Assembly: GCA_002428415.1 (NCBI GenBank)
Contig: DIWI01000061.1
Coordinates: 1-30,014, forward strand
Origin: Clostridiaceae bacterium UBA6110
GTDB lineage: Bacteria > Bacillota > Clostridia > Clostridiales > Clostridiaceae
DNA length: 30,014 nucleotides
Reading direction: 5' to 3'
Shown here piece after piece: positions 1 through 8,520 of the stretch. Position 1 is the first letter of the stretch; each line of letters starts with the position of its first letter. The notes beneath the pieces were generated by a model, which was not told where the DNA came from, did not search any database, and saw nothing but the letters and a program-made list of their open reading frames with translations. The position numbers and the translations under genes are program-made.

Positions 1-1240
1 AACCTGATCCTTCCCAGTCAAGACATCCATCTTTTATATCAACCTTCTTCTGGATCCTCGAGGTGAAGGTGCCGACTTTCTGTATAGCGATGCAGTTGAC
101 TAGAGCCTTCCGTGATTCCTTTGACTTTATTGTGAAGTCAGCTGAAACTGCTCTCCTGCATCTTATCGAGTCAAGGAAACTTTCAGGAAAGCTGTGAGAA
201 TAGGTATCTGCCTGGGCTCCTTCAACCTTTTTGCCATTCTTGTATACTGCATTAATCCTGAAGCCTTCTAGGTCTTCAAGGAATATGAAGTCAGCTAGCT
301 TACCGGGTGCTATGGAGCCTCTGTCCCTCAGACCCATTCGCCTTGCAGGGGTATAGGTGGCTGCGTATATGGCCTTTTCTGCGGGAAGTCCGCATTCTAT
401 GGCTTTTCTTACAATCCTGTCAAGATGACCTGTAAGCAGCCTGTCTGCCATGACATCATCGGTGATCAGTGCGAAATGTTCGTAGAAGCTGTTCTCATTC
501 ATTACGTTAATGTTCTCGGGAGTTAGGGATTTGTCCTGCATTTCCAGGAACATCCCGTTTGATATCTTCTCAAGGATCGACTCCGGTGATTGCTGGGTAT
601 GGTCAGCATCTATGCCGTGGTAAAGGAACCTTGAAAGGTCAAGCCCCGAGACCCTCGGGCAGTGGCCCTCTATTGCCAGGGTAGGCCTCTCTTCATTGCA
701 TAGCCTTATGATCCTGTTGGAAAGTGAATCCTCATCGGATACTATGTCCTTGAAGTTCATGACTTCACCAAGGCATAACACTCTTGGGTCGCTAAGGAGC
801 TTCTTTATCTCATCTGTTCCTATAGCGCCGCCGGTTGTTTCGAGGCTAGGACTTGTCGAAGGCACTGAGCTCGGTATCCCGTAGAATATGTCGAGAATTG
901 TGTCTTCATTCATGAATGCCCTGATGCCCTCTATACCGAAGACGTTGGCAATTTCGTGGGGGTCTGCGACTACTGTTGTTACTCCGTGGGGAAGGACTGC
1001 ATCTGAAAAGATGCCTGGAACTGTCATGGAGCTTTCGATGTGCATGTGTATGTCGATAAGCCCCGGAATCATGTGCATCCCTTCAGCATCTATCCTGACA
1101 ATAGCAGAAAGGCCCTCTTCAGGGCCTTCTGATATGTGCAGGAATCTGCCGTCCTTTATGTACACTGACTTCTCAGTGAAGCTGTGGGTGAAGGCGTTGT
1201 ACACCTTCGCATTTTCTATTAGAAGGTCGACCTTTTCCAT
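1..1240 (-). CDS. ade: Adenine deaminase, C-terminus missing (window edge)
   Basis: The enzyme deaminates adenine to hypoxanthine and ammonia in purine salvage. Translating the minus strand from the ATG at 1240 gives 413 codons with no stop before the window ends; the family is usually near 570-600 residues, so about two thirds is present. Visible family motifs are the metal-binding GLIDIHMHIESSMT (His65 and His67), PHE near residue 94, EGHCPRVSG, and TDDVMADRLLTGHLD, characteristic of the Ade branch of the amidohydrolase superfamily. The start is fixed by AGGAG, which overlaps the stop of the upstream potD-like gene; the two genes are 8 bases apart. It is the last visible gene of the importer operon and probably relies on its promoter. 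Family identity is secure; the missing end is only the window cut. Confidence 0.95.
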   Translation of the reverse strand, partial: MEKVDLLIENAKVYNAFTHSFTEKSVYIKDGRFLHISEGPEEGLSAIVRIDAEGMHMIPGLIDIHMHIESSMTVPGIFSDAVLPHGVTTVVADPHEIANVFGIEGIRAFMNEDTILDIFYGIPSSVPSTSPSLETTGGAIGTDEIKKLLSDPRVLCLGEVMNFKDIVSDEDSLSNRIIRLCNEERPTLAIEGHCPRVSGLDLSRFLYHGIDADHTQQSPESILEKISNGMFLEMQDKSLTPENINVMNENSFYEHFALITDDVMADRLLTGHLDRIVRKAIECGLPAEKAIYAATYTPARRMGLRDRGSIAPGKLADFIFLEDLEGFRINAVYKNGKKVEGAQADTYSHSFPESFLDSIRCRRAVSADFTIKSKESRKALVNCIAIQKVGTFTSRIQKKVDIKDGCLDWEGSG

Positions 1241-1248
1241 GAGTTCTC

Positions 1249-2292
1249 CTAGTTGTTGAGGGTCTTGTTCCAGGTATCGACCCATCCTGAAAGGATCGGA
1301 TTTACGAAGGAGTAGTCTATTGTCTTGGCGTTCTTTGCTACATCGCCATAGGTCTTGTTCTTTGCTGTCTCTGCGTCAAGGACAACTCCTGAGTTTACAG
1401 GTGCCTCATTGAGTGATTTGGCTGTAACTGTCTGGAGCTCCTGGCTTATTCTCCAGTTGATGAACTTGTATGCAAGCTCCTTGTTCTTGGAATTGACGTT
1501 TATGTCGATGGTGTTGAAGTTTGCATATGTGCCTGAAGCTGGAACAACATATTCCACTGCAGGGTCTGCTGCTGAGATTATTGGAATAGCGAAGTCTCCA
1601 ACTACAGCTACAGCAATTTCACCAGACTTGAACATGTTTGCAAGGTCTGAGGACTTGGCGTATGTCTTGACTATGTTCGGCTTAAGCTCAGCAAGAGCTT
1701 CGAAGCCTGCAGCACCGTTATCGGTCTTTATGTCCACACCCTTGAAGTCGCTTGCGACATGTACCATTGCAGGACCGAATGTTGTTGCTATGTCAGGTAT
1801 TGAAATCTTGCCTGCGAGTGAAGGATCCCAAAGGTCTTCCCATGAATCTATCTCCATGCCGGCTGCTTCCTTGTTGTAGATTATTCCGATGCTGTTGATG
1901 GTGTAAGCCGGGCCGAATCCCTTGTCTGTTATTCCCTTTGTGCTTGCTATGAGCTTTGCTGCATTCGGTATCTTGGAGTAGTCTATCTTCTCGAAAAGAC
2001 CCTTTGCATAGCCCTTTGCTGCGGTTGCCTGTGACAATTCGATAAGGTCGACGCCTGCAGCAGGATTAGATTCAAGCTTGGTATACCTCTCTGATGTAGT
2101 TCCTGTCTCGACGATTATCTCGACATTGTTTGCCTTTTCAAAAGGCTCGTAGATATCTCTTGTCACGATATCCTCGCTTAGTCCGAAGGTTGATATGACA
2201 AGCTTTGTTGGCTCCTCGACCTTCTTTGCGCATCCTGCGAGCACTGTTACTGTAAGGGCAGCGGTCATTACGATTGCTAGTACCTTTTTCAT
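1249..2292 (-). CDS. ABC transporter substrate-binding lipoprotein, PotD-like
   Basis: A 347-residue extracytoplasmic binding protein of the PotD/spermidine-putrescine fold class. The N-terminus is a lipoprotein signal with lipobox VLAGC, giving lipidation at Cys21. Middle features shared with the family are the NSIGIIYNKEA stretch and SWEDLWDPSLAGKI. A GGAGT ribosome site precedes the ATG. It follows the ATPase by 20 bases and precedes ade by 8. Oddity: compared from memory with E. coli PotD, the aromatic and acidic polyamine ligands are not evident. The N-terminal Trp/Tyr pair is replaced by TFGLSED, the Asp-x-Tyr region by LSQATA, and the late Trp-x-Asp by NFNTID. The substrate is therefore uncertain; with ade downstream, a purine or related amine is possible but only inferred. 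Confidence 0.85.
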   Translation of the reverse strand: MKKVLAIVMTAALTVTVLAGCAKKVEEPTKLVISTFGLSEDIVTRDIYEPFEKANNVEIIVETGTTSERYTKLESNPAAGVDLIELSQATAAKGYAKGLFEKIDYSKIPNAAKLIASTKGITDKGFGPAYTINSIGIIYNKEAAGMEIDSWEDLWDPSLAGKISIPDIATTFGPAMVHVASDFKGVDIKTDNGAAGFEALAELKPNIVKTYAKSSDLANMFKSGEIAVAVVGDFAIPIISAADPAVEYVVPASGTYANFNTIDINVNSKNKELAYKFINWRISQELQTVTAKSLNEAPVNSGVVLDAETAKNKTYGDVAKNAKTIDYSFVNPILSGWVDTWNKTLNN

Positions 2293-2312
2293 TGTTTACT
2301 CCTTTTTTCTGG

Positions 2313-3350
2313 TCAAACCAGTATTATTTTATTTGATGGAAGATTAAGCAGAAGCTCATCTCCCGGTTCTTTGACATGTTCATCAGGTCCGTTGACAATG
2401 ATTTTACCAAGGTCAGTATCTACCTCATACTGGTAGCTCTTACCGAGGAATGTCCTGACCAAAACCCTGCCGGTCACCATATTGGATGTTTTTTCAGATG
2501 ACGATTCGAGGATTTCAATGTCATCAGGCCTTATGGTTCCAAGTGCCGGCCCGTCTGATGACTCGTCTGCCTTGAACAGGCTTCCATCCTTTGCCTTGAA
2601 CATTCCGTTGCCTGAAGGCTCAAGCTCTATGAAGTTCTCGAAGCCTATGAACCTTGCGACGAATTCGGTTGCTGGCTTCTTGTATATGTTCTCCGGAGTA
2701 TCATACTGTTCGATGACTCCCTTGTTCATTACTGCTACCTTGTCCGATATGGAGAAGCACTCCTCCTGGTCATGGGTGACGAATACTGATGTTATGCCAA
2801 GCTCTTTCTGTATCCTCTTGATTTCAACTCTCATACCGACTCTGAGCTTGGCGTCCAGGTTGGAAAGGGGTTCGTCCAAAAGTAGCAGCTTAGGCTCAAT
2901 TACCAGTGCTCTGGCCAGTGCCACCCTTTGCCTCTGACCGCCTGAAAGCTGCCTTGGGTACCTGTCTGCAAATTCACCGAGATGCGTTGAATCGAGAATG
3001 GCATTGACCTTCTTGTCAACCGAATCGGTGCTTTCCTTTCTCAACTTCAATCCGAATGCGATGTTTTCCCTTACTGTCAGGTGGGGGAAAAGAGCATAGC
3101 TCTGGAATACTAAACCGAAATTTCTCTTGTGTACAGGTATCTTAGTCATATCCTCGCCATCTACGGACAATGTGCCTTCTGAGGGCTCAATAAGTCCAGC
3201 GATGACCCTAAGGGTGGTTGTCTTTCCACAGCCACTGGGACCGAGGAGTGAAACAAGCTCGCCCTTGTTTATTGAAAGGTTCAGTTCCTGGAGTATCCTT
3301 GTCTTCTTGTCGTAGGTGACTCCTATGTTCTTAAGATCCAAAAATGACAT
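2313..3350 (-). CDS. potA: ABC transporter ATP-binding protein, PotA family
   Basis: The cytoplasmic ATPase that powers the importer encoded by the neighbouring permease and binding-protein genes. The 345-residue protein has Walker A GPSGCGKTT (37-45), Q-loop Gln83 in VFQSYALFPH, signature LSGGQRQR (135-142), Walker B LLLLDEP (155-161) and a switch His in VTHDQEE. After about residue 235 there is a TOBE-like regulatory/accessory domain, usual in PotA/MalK/FbpC-type ATPases. The start ATG at 3350 has GGAGG at a good distance, overlapping the end of potC by spacing of only 11 bases. The gene symbol reflects family placement; the transported compound is not proven to be a polyamine (see the binding protein). 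The family call is firm. Confidence 0.9.
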   Translation of the reverse strand: MSFLDLKNIGVTYDKKTRILQELNLSINKGELVSLLGPSGCGKTTTLRVIAGLIEPSEGTLSVDGEDMTKIPVHKRNFGLVFQSYALFPHLTVRENIAFGLKLRKESTDSVDKKVNAILDSTHLGEFADRYPRQLSGGQRQRVALARALVIEPKLLLLDEPLSNLDAKLRVGMRVEIKRIQKELGITSVFVTHDQEECFSISDKVAVMNKGVIEQYDTPENIYKKPATEFVARFIGFENFIELEPSGNGMFKAKDGSLFKADESSDGPALGTIRPDDIEILESSSEKTSNMVTGRVLVRTFLGKSYQYEVDTDLGKIIVNGPDEHVKEPGDELLLNLPSNKIILV

Positions 3351-3361
3351 TCGAAAGCCTC

Positions 3362-4144
3362 CTATTTATTGACCGCTGAAATTCCCATCGTCTTCTCGAT
3401 GAGGAACATCAGGACTACAGTGCCTGCCATGAGCAGCACGGATACAGCTGAAACGGTGGGATCGTAGTAATATTCGATGTAGTTCATGAGAGCTGCTGGC
3501 AGTGTCCTTACTCCAGGTCCGGAAAGGAACATGGATACAGGTATGTTGTTGAAGGAGTTGATGAACGCCAGCATGAAGGACGCAAATATTGCGGAAGTCA
3601 TGTTCGGCAGAACAACCTTCATGAAAGCCCTGAGCTTTCCGCAGCCAAGAGTCCATGCGACTTCCTCAATGGAAAAGTCGAATTGCTCCAGGCTTGACCC
3701 TACAACCCTTATCACATAGGGGAGTGAGATAAGGAAGTGTCCAAGCAGAAGTCCTGAATAAACCTCGATTCTAAGGGAAACAACTATGAACTGATACAGC
3801 GAGTAGCCGACAACAACTCCGGGTACTATGGTAGGCGAGAGAAAAAAGCTCTTTATCCTGCTTTTTCCAGCAAGCTCCGACCTTGACAGGGCATAGGCAG
3901 CTGGAATTCCAACTATCAGTGCCAATATGGTTGCTAATAGCCCTATCTGGAGACTAAGTGTGAAGCCAGATACGAAGGTCCTTGAAGCAAATATGTTGCT
4001 GTACCACTTCAGGGTGAATCCGCTTATCGGGAATTCTATGGTTGAGCCTTCTCCAAAGGAGGTCACGACGATGATTGCAAGAGGTATGAACATGAACATG
4101 AACACAAGGAAGGAGAATGCTGTGAGGAGTCTGTTCTTTCTCAT
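3362..4144 (-). CDS. potC: ABC transporter permease, PotC family
   Basis: One of the two membrane subunits of the PotABCD-type importer. It has 260 residues with about six hydrophobic segments, the first at roughly residues 8-28. The cytoplasmic EAA loop that contacts the ATPase is visible as IEEVAWTLGCGKLRAFMKVV (around residues 159-178). Its ATG follows the potB stop codon directly (TAA then ATG, no gap), so the two permeases are probably translated in a coupled way and made in equal amounts. Length and order match the PotC type. As with the other genes in this operon, the symbol marks the family and not a demonstrated polyamine substrate. Confidence 0.88.
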   Translation of the reverse strand: MRKNRLLTAFSFLVFMFMFIPLAIIVVTSFGEGSTIEFPISGFTLKWYSNIFASRTFVSGFTLSLQIGLLATILALIVGIPAAYALSRSELAGKSRIKSFFLSPTIVPGVVVGYSLYQFIVVSLRIEVYSGLLLGHFLISLPYVIRVVGSSLEQFDFSIEEVAWTLGCGKLRAFMKVVLPNMTSAIFASFMLAFINSFNNIPVSMFLSGPGVRTLPAALMNYIEYYYDPTVSAVSVLLMAGTVVLMFLIEKTMGISAVNK

Positions 4145-4969
4145 TTACGCACTCCTCCTGTCAAGTCTTTCCGCTATGCTGTTAAGTATCTTCATGACGA
4201 TCAGTGTGGCCACTATCATGATTGCTGCGACTATTCCTGCACCGTTCCAGTCGCCAAGGGTCATGGCCTTCTGGTAAATGAAGGTGGCGAGCATCATGTT
4301 CTTGTTTCCGCCAAGAAGCTGTGGCGTAGTGTATGCAGTCATGGCGCCTGTGAATACAAGCACGCTTCCTACGAGTATACCAGGCATACTCAGTGGAAGT
4401 ATGACCTTCATGAAGACTTTACCTCGTCCAGCCCCTAAAGTTTCTGCAGCTTCCACAACCTCAGGCTCGATGTTTTCCATGACTCCGACAAGGGTTATTA
4501 CCATTATAGGAAGGAACAGGTAAACAGTACCGACAAGTATGGAAAACTCGGTGTATAGCATTGTTATTGGTGCGGCGACGATTCCTGATGCAACCAGCAG
4601 GTTGTTCAGTACTCCGTTCTTTCCCAGGATATTTATCCAGGCGAAGCTTCTGACTACCGAATTGGTGAGCATTGGGAACATTGACAGTGCCATGAGGAAG
4701 CTTCTCATGCTCTGCCTGGTCCTCGATATGAAGTATGATGTTGGAACACCCAGCAATATGCAGATCACTGAAGCTGTAGCGGATATCCTGAGGGTCCTCG
4801 CCAGTATCTTCAGGTTGAACTCATCCTTGAAAAAGTTAATGTAGCCTTCGAATGTTATCCCGCCGACATAGATTGTTGGCCACAGAATACTCACAAGAGG
4901 CAACACAAGGAAGAGTGTCAGAAGTACGAGTCCGGGAGCCAGGAAAAACAAAGCGTTTCGTTTGTTCAT
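4145..4969 (-). CDS. potB: ABC transporter permease, PotB family
   Basis: The first gene of the importer operon and partner of the PotC-type permease. A longer in-frame reading from 5014 exists, but the ATG at 4969 (MNKRNALFFLAPG) has a clear GGAGG seven bases upstream and starts exactly at the first membrane segment, so I use it; the product is 274 residues. About six membrane spans are seen, and the EAA loop reads VVEAAETLGAGRGKVFMKVI near residues 179-198. About 80 bases of leader separate it from the predicted transcription start, without a recognisable riboswitch fold. The promoter and a palindrome lie at 5038-5087. Confidence 0.88.
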   Translation of the reverse strand: MNKRNALFFLAPGLVLLTLFLVLPLVSILWPTIYVGGITFEGYINFFKDEFNLKILARTLRISATASVICILLGVPTSYFISRTRQSMRSFLMALSMFPMLTNSVVRSFAWINILGKNGVLNNLLVASGIVAAPITMLYTEFSILVGTVYLFLPIMVITLVGVMENIEPEVVEAAETLGAGRGKVFMKVILPLSMPGILVGSVLVFTGAMTAYTTPQLLGGNKNMMLATFIYQKAMTLGDWNGAGIVAAIMIVATLIVMKILNSIAERLDRRSA

Positions 4970-5037
4970 CGAAATTCCTCCGATAATTTGGCATTTGCGA
5001 ATAGGACTTATCAATTATATCAGGATTTTTATTTCTA

Positions 5038-5049
5038 GTCAGACCTGAC
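5038..5049. promoter_or_regulatory. Candidate operator palindrome at the potB transcription start
   Basis: GTCAG-AC-CTGAC is an inverted repeat with 5-bp perfect arms. It begins a few bases downstream of the expected transcription start of the minus-strand operon (start near 5052), where a bound repressor would block transcription. No matching regulator gene lies in the window, and the regulator family is unknown. Confidence 0.4.
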
Positions 5050-5058
5050 ACACATGGT

Positions 5059-5087
5059 ATTATATCTGATTATAAAGCAAAAGACAA
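5059..5087 (-). promoter_or_regulatory. Sigma-A promoter of the potBCAD-ade operon
   Basis: On the minus strand TTGTCT (5087-5082), a 17-base spacer, then TATAAT (5064-5059). This is a near-consensus housekeeping promoter and it points toward potB, leaving a leader of about 80 bases. Confidence 0.75.
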
Positions 5088-5266
5088 ACAATAAACATAA
5101 AATTTAAATATAAATTCGTGTTTCAAGAGACTTTAATACTATTAAAACATATATAGATTGCTTTAATATATCCTATGCAGTAAGATTGATCGCTAACAGC
5201 CTTAACTGGCAGACTCCTCCAACGGCTCCCTGGTCCTTATTAAATGATTCAAGGTTCCTGATTCCA
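5088..5266. other. AT-rich divergent intergenic stretch, no gene seen
   Basis: This stretch separates the two divergent promoters of the potB and ftsK units. Its first half is very AT-rich and could act as upstream promoter elements or a regulator-binding zone. No reading frame with a ribosome site, tRNA or known leader was recognised. Confidence 0.5.
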
Positions 5267-5295
5267 TTCAAATAATCTTAAATATATGCTAAAAT
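5267..5295 (+). promoter_or_regulatory. Extended -10 promoter of ftsK
   Basis: TTCAAA (5267-5272), 17 bases, then TAAAAT (5290-5295) preceded by TGC, which forms an extended -10. The expected start near 5302 leaves a leader of about 44 bases before the TTG start codon of ftsK. Confidence 0.65.
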
Positions 5296-5345
5296 TATAC
5301 TCATGATAGGCGGCTAACCATCTGCCACAGGAAGGAGGGGTCCAT

Positions 5346-7805
5346 TTGAAGGAAGCTGCAAGGAAGCCTGCTGCGAGGACAAGCGTTAAGACGAATGCAA
5401 AGGCTTCGACTGCCAAAAGAAGCGGAACCCGAAAAACCAATGCAAAGACCGCAGTTAAGAAGAAGGATGACATATTCGGAGCTGAAATACTCGGCCTGGC
5501 CCTTACGGGTACAGGTATATTCATAGGAGTGACTCTTTTTTCGGGAAATTCAGGAGTGCTGGGCAAAACCATCGGTGAAGCGGTATTCGCTGCATTCGGA
5601 ATAACGGCATATGCAGTGCCACTTTTGTTTTTGTTGTCAGGCATTTCCCTGATACTGAGAAGACCTGGTATTTTTTCAAACAAGAGAACCTATGGCGTAA
5701 TGCTTCTGATAGCGACGGCTGCAATGATAATGTCCCTTAACAGGATGGAGAGCATCCATTCGACCGGATTCTTTGCTACAATGAGGAATCTCATGAACCT
5801 TGAGGATAGGTACCATGGAGGTATCCTGGGCCTGATTTTCGCGACGCCGCTATACAGGCTCATAGGTCCTGTCGGTGCGTACATCGTTGCAGGATGCCTA
5901 GCCATACTGTCTGGAGTGCTGATTTTCAACACGACCGTCTACGATTCGCTCAAAAAGGGCAACCAGGTCAGGCTTGCAACCAAGGACATGATGATGAAGA
6001 GGACCCTTAACAAGGAAGTGAAGGGTGCAGGTAAGCTTGAGGATGATAAGCGGATCGAAGAGAAGATGAAGATCCTCGACATTATGAAGAAGGGTGAGGA
6101 ACCAAAATCTGAGGTAAGGAATGAAGCTAAGGCAGAAATAATTCAGCCTGACCCCGAAAGGTTCCAGAAGAGTCCATTCATAAACGTGCTTGAGGAGAAG
6201 ATCCAAAAAGAGGAAATGAAGGCTGAAGAAAAAAAGCCTGAACTCATAATTGAATCAGCACCTGTAGAGGTGGTCCTTCATGATGAACATGAAGAGCCTG
6301 AAGTAGATTTGGAAGACCTGGTGCCGCTTAAAGGGCATCAGATTGATATTGACATAGAGAGTGTCGGAGTCAAGGCAAGGCCCAAACCCAGGTACCATTA
6401 CCCTGAGATAGGGCTGCTAAAGGAAAACATCAAGGGAATGCTTGAGCGGGAAGACATGACTGAAATCAGGGACAACGCCAGGAAGCTTGAGGAGACCCTT
6501 ATGAGCTTCGGTGTCGAAGCTCATGTCATCAACGTGTCTAAGGGACCCTCCGTCACAAGGTATGAGCTGCAGCCAAAGGCTGGAGTCAAGGTGTCGAGGA
6601 TAGTCAGTCTTTCTGACGACATAGCCCTGGGACTTGCCGCCAGCGGAGTGAGAATCGAGGCTCCTATTCCGGGCAAGGCAGCGGTAGGCATCGAGATTCC
6701 GAACCGTGAGACCACTCCGGTTTACTTAAGGGAGGTCATAGAGTCCAAGGAGTTCCAGAAATCCACCAAGAAGATTGCGGTAGCACTCGGAAAGGACATT
6801 TCCGGAGAGAGCATAATAGGTGACCTTACCAAGATGCCTCATGTGCTTATTGCCGGAGCCACAGGTTCGGGAAAGTCAGTCTGCATAAACTCCCTCATAA
6901 TATCAATACTATACAAGTATAACCCTGATGAGGTCAGGTTGCTTATGGTCGACCCAAAGGTTGTCGAGCTTAACGTATATAACGGAATACCGCATCTGCT
7001 TATCCCTGTAGTGACTGATCCGAAGAAGGCTGCTGGGGCACTTAACTGGGCGGTCAATGAGATGACTAGAAGATACCAGAGCTTTGCAGAGTATGGCGTG
7101 AGGAACATTGAAAGCTATAATGAGCTTGTAAAGAAGAAAAAGGAATTAACGAAGCTTCCATACATTGTCATAGTCGTGGATGAGCTTGCTGACCTGATGA
7201 TGGTGTCTGCCAACGAGGTTGAGGATTATATAGCAAGGCTTGCCCAGATGGCAAGGGCGGCTGGCATGCATCTTGTCATAGCCACGCAGAGACCTTCTGT
7301 AGACGTCATAACTGGTGTCATAAAGGCAAATATTCCATCCAGGATATCCTTCGCAGTATCCAGTTCGATAGACTCCAGGACGATCCTTGATTCAGGAGGA
7401 GCTGAAAAGCTTCTTGGAAAAGGCGACATGCTCTACTATCCGGTAGGGGAACAGAAGCCGAAGAGGGTCCAGGGCGCATTCATATCTGAGGAAGAGGTGG
7501 AAGCGATTGTTGTGAGGATCAAGGTTCCTGATTCGGAGCTGTCTTATAATGAAGAGATCATCAATCATATCGAAAAGGGCAGAGAGGATGGAGAATCCGA
7601 AGAAAATGGAGATGAACTATTCGACGAGGCTGTGAAGGTTGTGGTAGAATACCAGCAGGCATCCACCTCATTCCTTCAAAGAAGGATGAGGATTGGATAT
7701 AACAGGGCTGCCAGGATAATGGACCAGCTTGAAGAAAGAGGCGTCATATCCGGCAAGGATGGGGCCAAGCCAAGGCAGATACTATACAAGAATACAGATA
7801 TTTAG
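5346..7805 (+). CDS. ftsK: DNA translocase FtsK/SpoIIIE
   Basis: A membrane-anchored, hexameric ATP-driven DNA pump that clears chromosome from the division septum (FtsK) or the spore septum (SpoIIIE). The 819 residues show a Lys/Arg/Ala-rich N-terminal tail (1-40), four membrane spans (about 45-205), a charged linker, then the motor. Walker A is AGATGSGKS (503-511) and Walker B IVIVVDELAD (Asp612, Glu613). The motif ATQRPSVDVITG follows, and the C-terminal gamma winged helix (about 768-812) contains RMRIGYNRAARIMDQLE, the module that reads orienting DNA sequences. The start is TTG at 5346, chosen because AAGGAGGGG lies seven bases upstream and no ATG competes. It is 38 bases ahead of pgsA. 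Whether it serves vegetative division, sporulation or both cannot be told from the sequence. Confidence 0.95.
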   Translation: MKEAARKPAARTSVKTNAKASTAKRSGTRKTNAKTAVKKKDDIFGAEILGLALTGTGIFIGVTLFSGNSGVLGKTIGEAVFAAFGITAYAVPLLFLLSGISLILRRPGIFSNKRTYGVMLLIATAAMIMSLNRMESIHSTGFFATMRNLMNLEDRYHGGILGLIFATPLYRLIGPVGAYIVAGCLAILSGVLIFNTTVYDSLKKGNQVRLATKDMMMKRTLNKEVKGAGKLEDDKRIEEKMKILDIMKKGEEPKSEVRNEAKAEIIQPDPERFQKSPFINVLEEKIQKEEMKAEEKKPELIIESAPVEVVLHDEHEEPEVDLEDLVPLKGHQIDIDIESVGVKARPKPRYHYPEIGLLKENIKGMLEREDMTEIRDNARKLEETLMSFGVEAHVINVSKGPSVTRYELQPKAGVKVSRIVSLSDDIALGLAASGVRIEAPIPGKAAVGIEIPNRETTPVYLREVIESKEFQKSTKKIAVALGKDISGESIIGDLTKMPHVLIAGATGSGKSVCINSLIISILYKYNPDEVRLLMVDPKVVELNVYNGIPHLLIPVVTDPKKAAGALNWAVNEMTRRYQSFAEYGVRNIESYNELVKKKKELTKLPYIVIVVDELADLMMVSANEVEDYIARLAQMARAAGMHLVIATQRPSVDVITGVIKANIPSRISFAVSSSIDSRTILDSGGAEKLLGKGDMLYYPVGEQKPKRVQGAFISEEEVEAIVVRIKVPDSELSYNEEIINHIEKGREDGESEENGDELFDEAVKVVVEYQQASTSFLQRRMRIGYNRAARIMDQLEERGVISGKDGAKPRQILYKNTDI

Positions 7806-7843
7806 GTCCGGGACTTTCATGCCCGAACGGATGGAGATGTGCA

Positions 7844-8434
7844 ATGAACTTACCAAACAAGATAACGGTATTCAGGATGGTACTAGTGCCTTTTTTCCTG
7901 CTGCTGGTCGCCATAGAAGCTATACCGTTCAATATTACCATCGCTACGGTGATTTTCATCATAGCCTCGATAACAGACCACATTGACGGTCATCTAGCAA
8001 GGAAATACAACCTTGTCACTGACTTCGGAAAGCTTATGGACCCTTTGGCTGACAAGATACTTGTAACATCTGCTCTCATAGCCCTTGTCGAATTTGGCGA
8101 GGTAAGCACATGGATGGTTGTAGTCATCATTGCGAGGGAATTTGCAGTATCCGGTCTCAGGTCTATAGCTGCCGGAGACGGAAAGGTCATCGCTGCGAGT
8201 TTCTGGGGTAAGGTGAAGACGACTACCCAGATGATTGCAATCATCGGATTCCTCATCAAGCTTATCGGTGAGAGAGAAGAATACATGATGAAGATCTTTG
8301 ATGCTGTACCGTTCCTGGATGGATTCTTCAACATAGTGCCTATGGCAGCCATGTACCTGGCGGTATTCTTCACCCTAATGTCCGGAATCGATTATTTCGT
8401 CAAGGGATGGAAATATATAGATTCAAACAAGTAG
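7844..8434 (+). CDS. pgsA: CDP-diacylglycerol-glycerol-3-phosphate 3-phosphatidyltransferase
   Basis: An integral membrane enzyme that joins CDP-diacylglycerol and glycerol-3-phosphate to phosphatidylglycerol phosphate, the first step to phosphatidylglycerol and cardiolipin. The CDP-alcohol phosphatidyltransferase motif is complete: Asp45, Asp48-Gly49, Ala52-Arg53, Gly62, Asp66 and Asp70, in DGHLARKYNLVTDFGKLMD. About six hydrophobic segments are spread over 196 residues, the normal length. A GGAG site precedes the ATG. It sits in the ftsK unit and is followed by a strong terminator. In many Bacillota a MiaB-like methylthiotransferase gene (rimO) lies between ftsK and pgsA; none does here. 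Confidence 0.93.
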   Translation: MNLPNKITVFRMVLVPFFLLLVAIEAIPFNITIATVIFIIASITDHIDGHLARKYNLVTDFGKLMDPLADKILVTSALIALVEFGEVSTWMVVVIIAREFAVSGLRSIAAGDGKVIAASFWGKVKTTTQMIAIIGFLIKLIGEREEYMMKIFDAVPFLDGFFNIVPMAAMYLAVFFTLMSGIDYFVKGWKYIDSNK

Positions 8435-8472
8435 TACGAAACGAAAAAATGCCATTGGGCGAGAATAGCATA

Positions 8473-8520
8473 AGAAACCCTGAAACCATTGATATACATT
8501 GGTTTCAGGGTTTCTTTCTT
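8473..8520 (+). terminator. Intrinsic terminator after pgsA
   Basis: A perfect 16-bp inverted repeat (8473-8488 with 8500-8515, loop of 11) built on GAAACCCTGAAACC, followed by a T-rich run. It closes the ftsK-pgsA unit. The arms are near symmetric and could also fold on the other strand. Confidence 0.85.

Noticed and set aside
888..1259. Plus-strand open frame of 123 codons
   Set aside because: It lies antisense to ade, whose minus-strand translation shows clear adenine deaminase motifs; no ribosome site.
4970..5052. Purine or guanidine riboswitch in the leader of the potB operon
   Set aside because: The leader is about 80 bases and lacks the conserved loop and junction sequences of those riboswitches.
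7729..7986. Plus-strand 85-codon frame overlapping ftsK and pgsA
   Set aside because: Out of frame with two well-supported genes and without a ribosome site.
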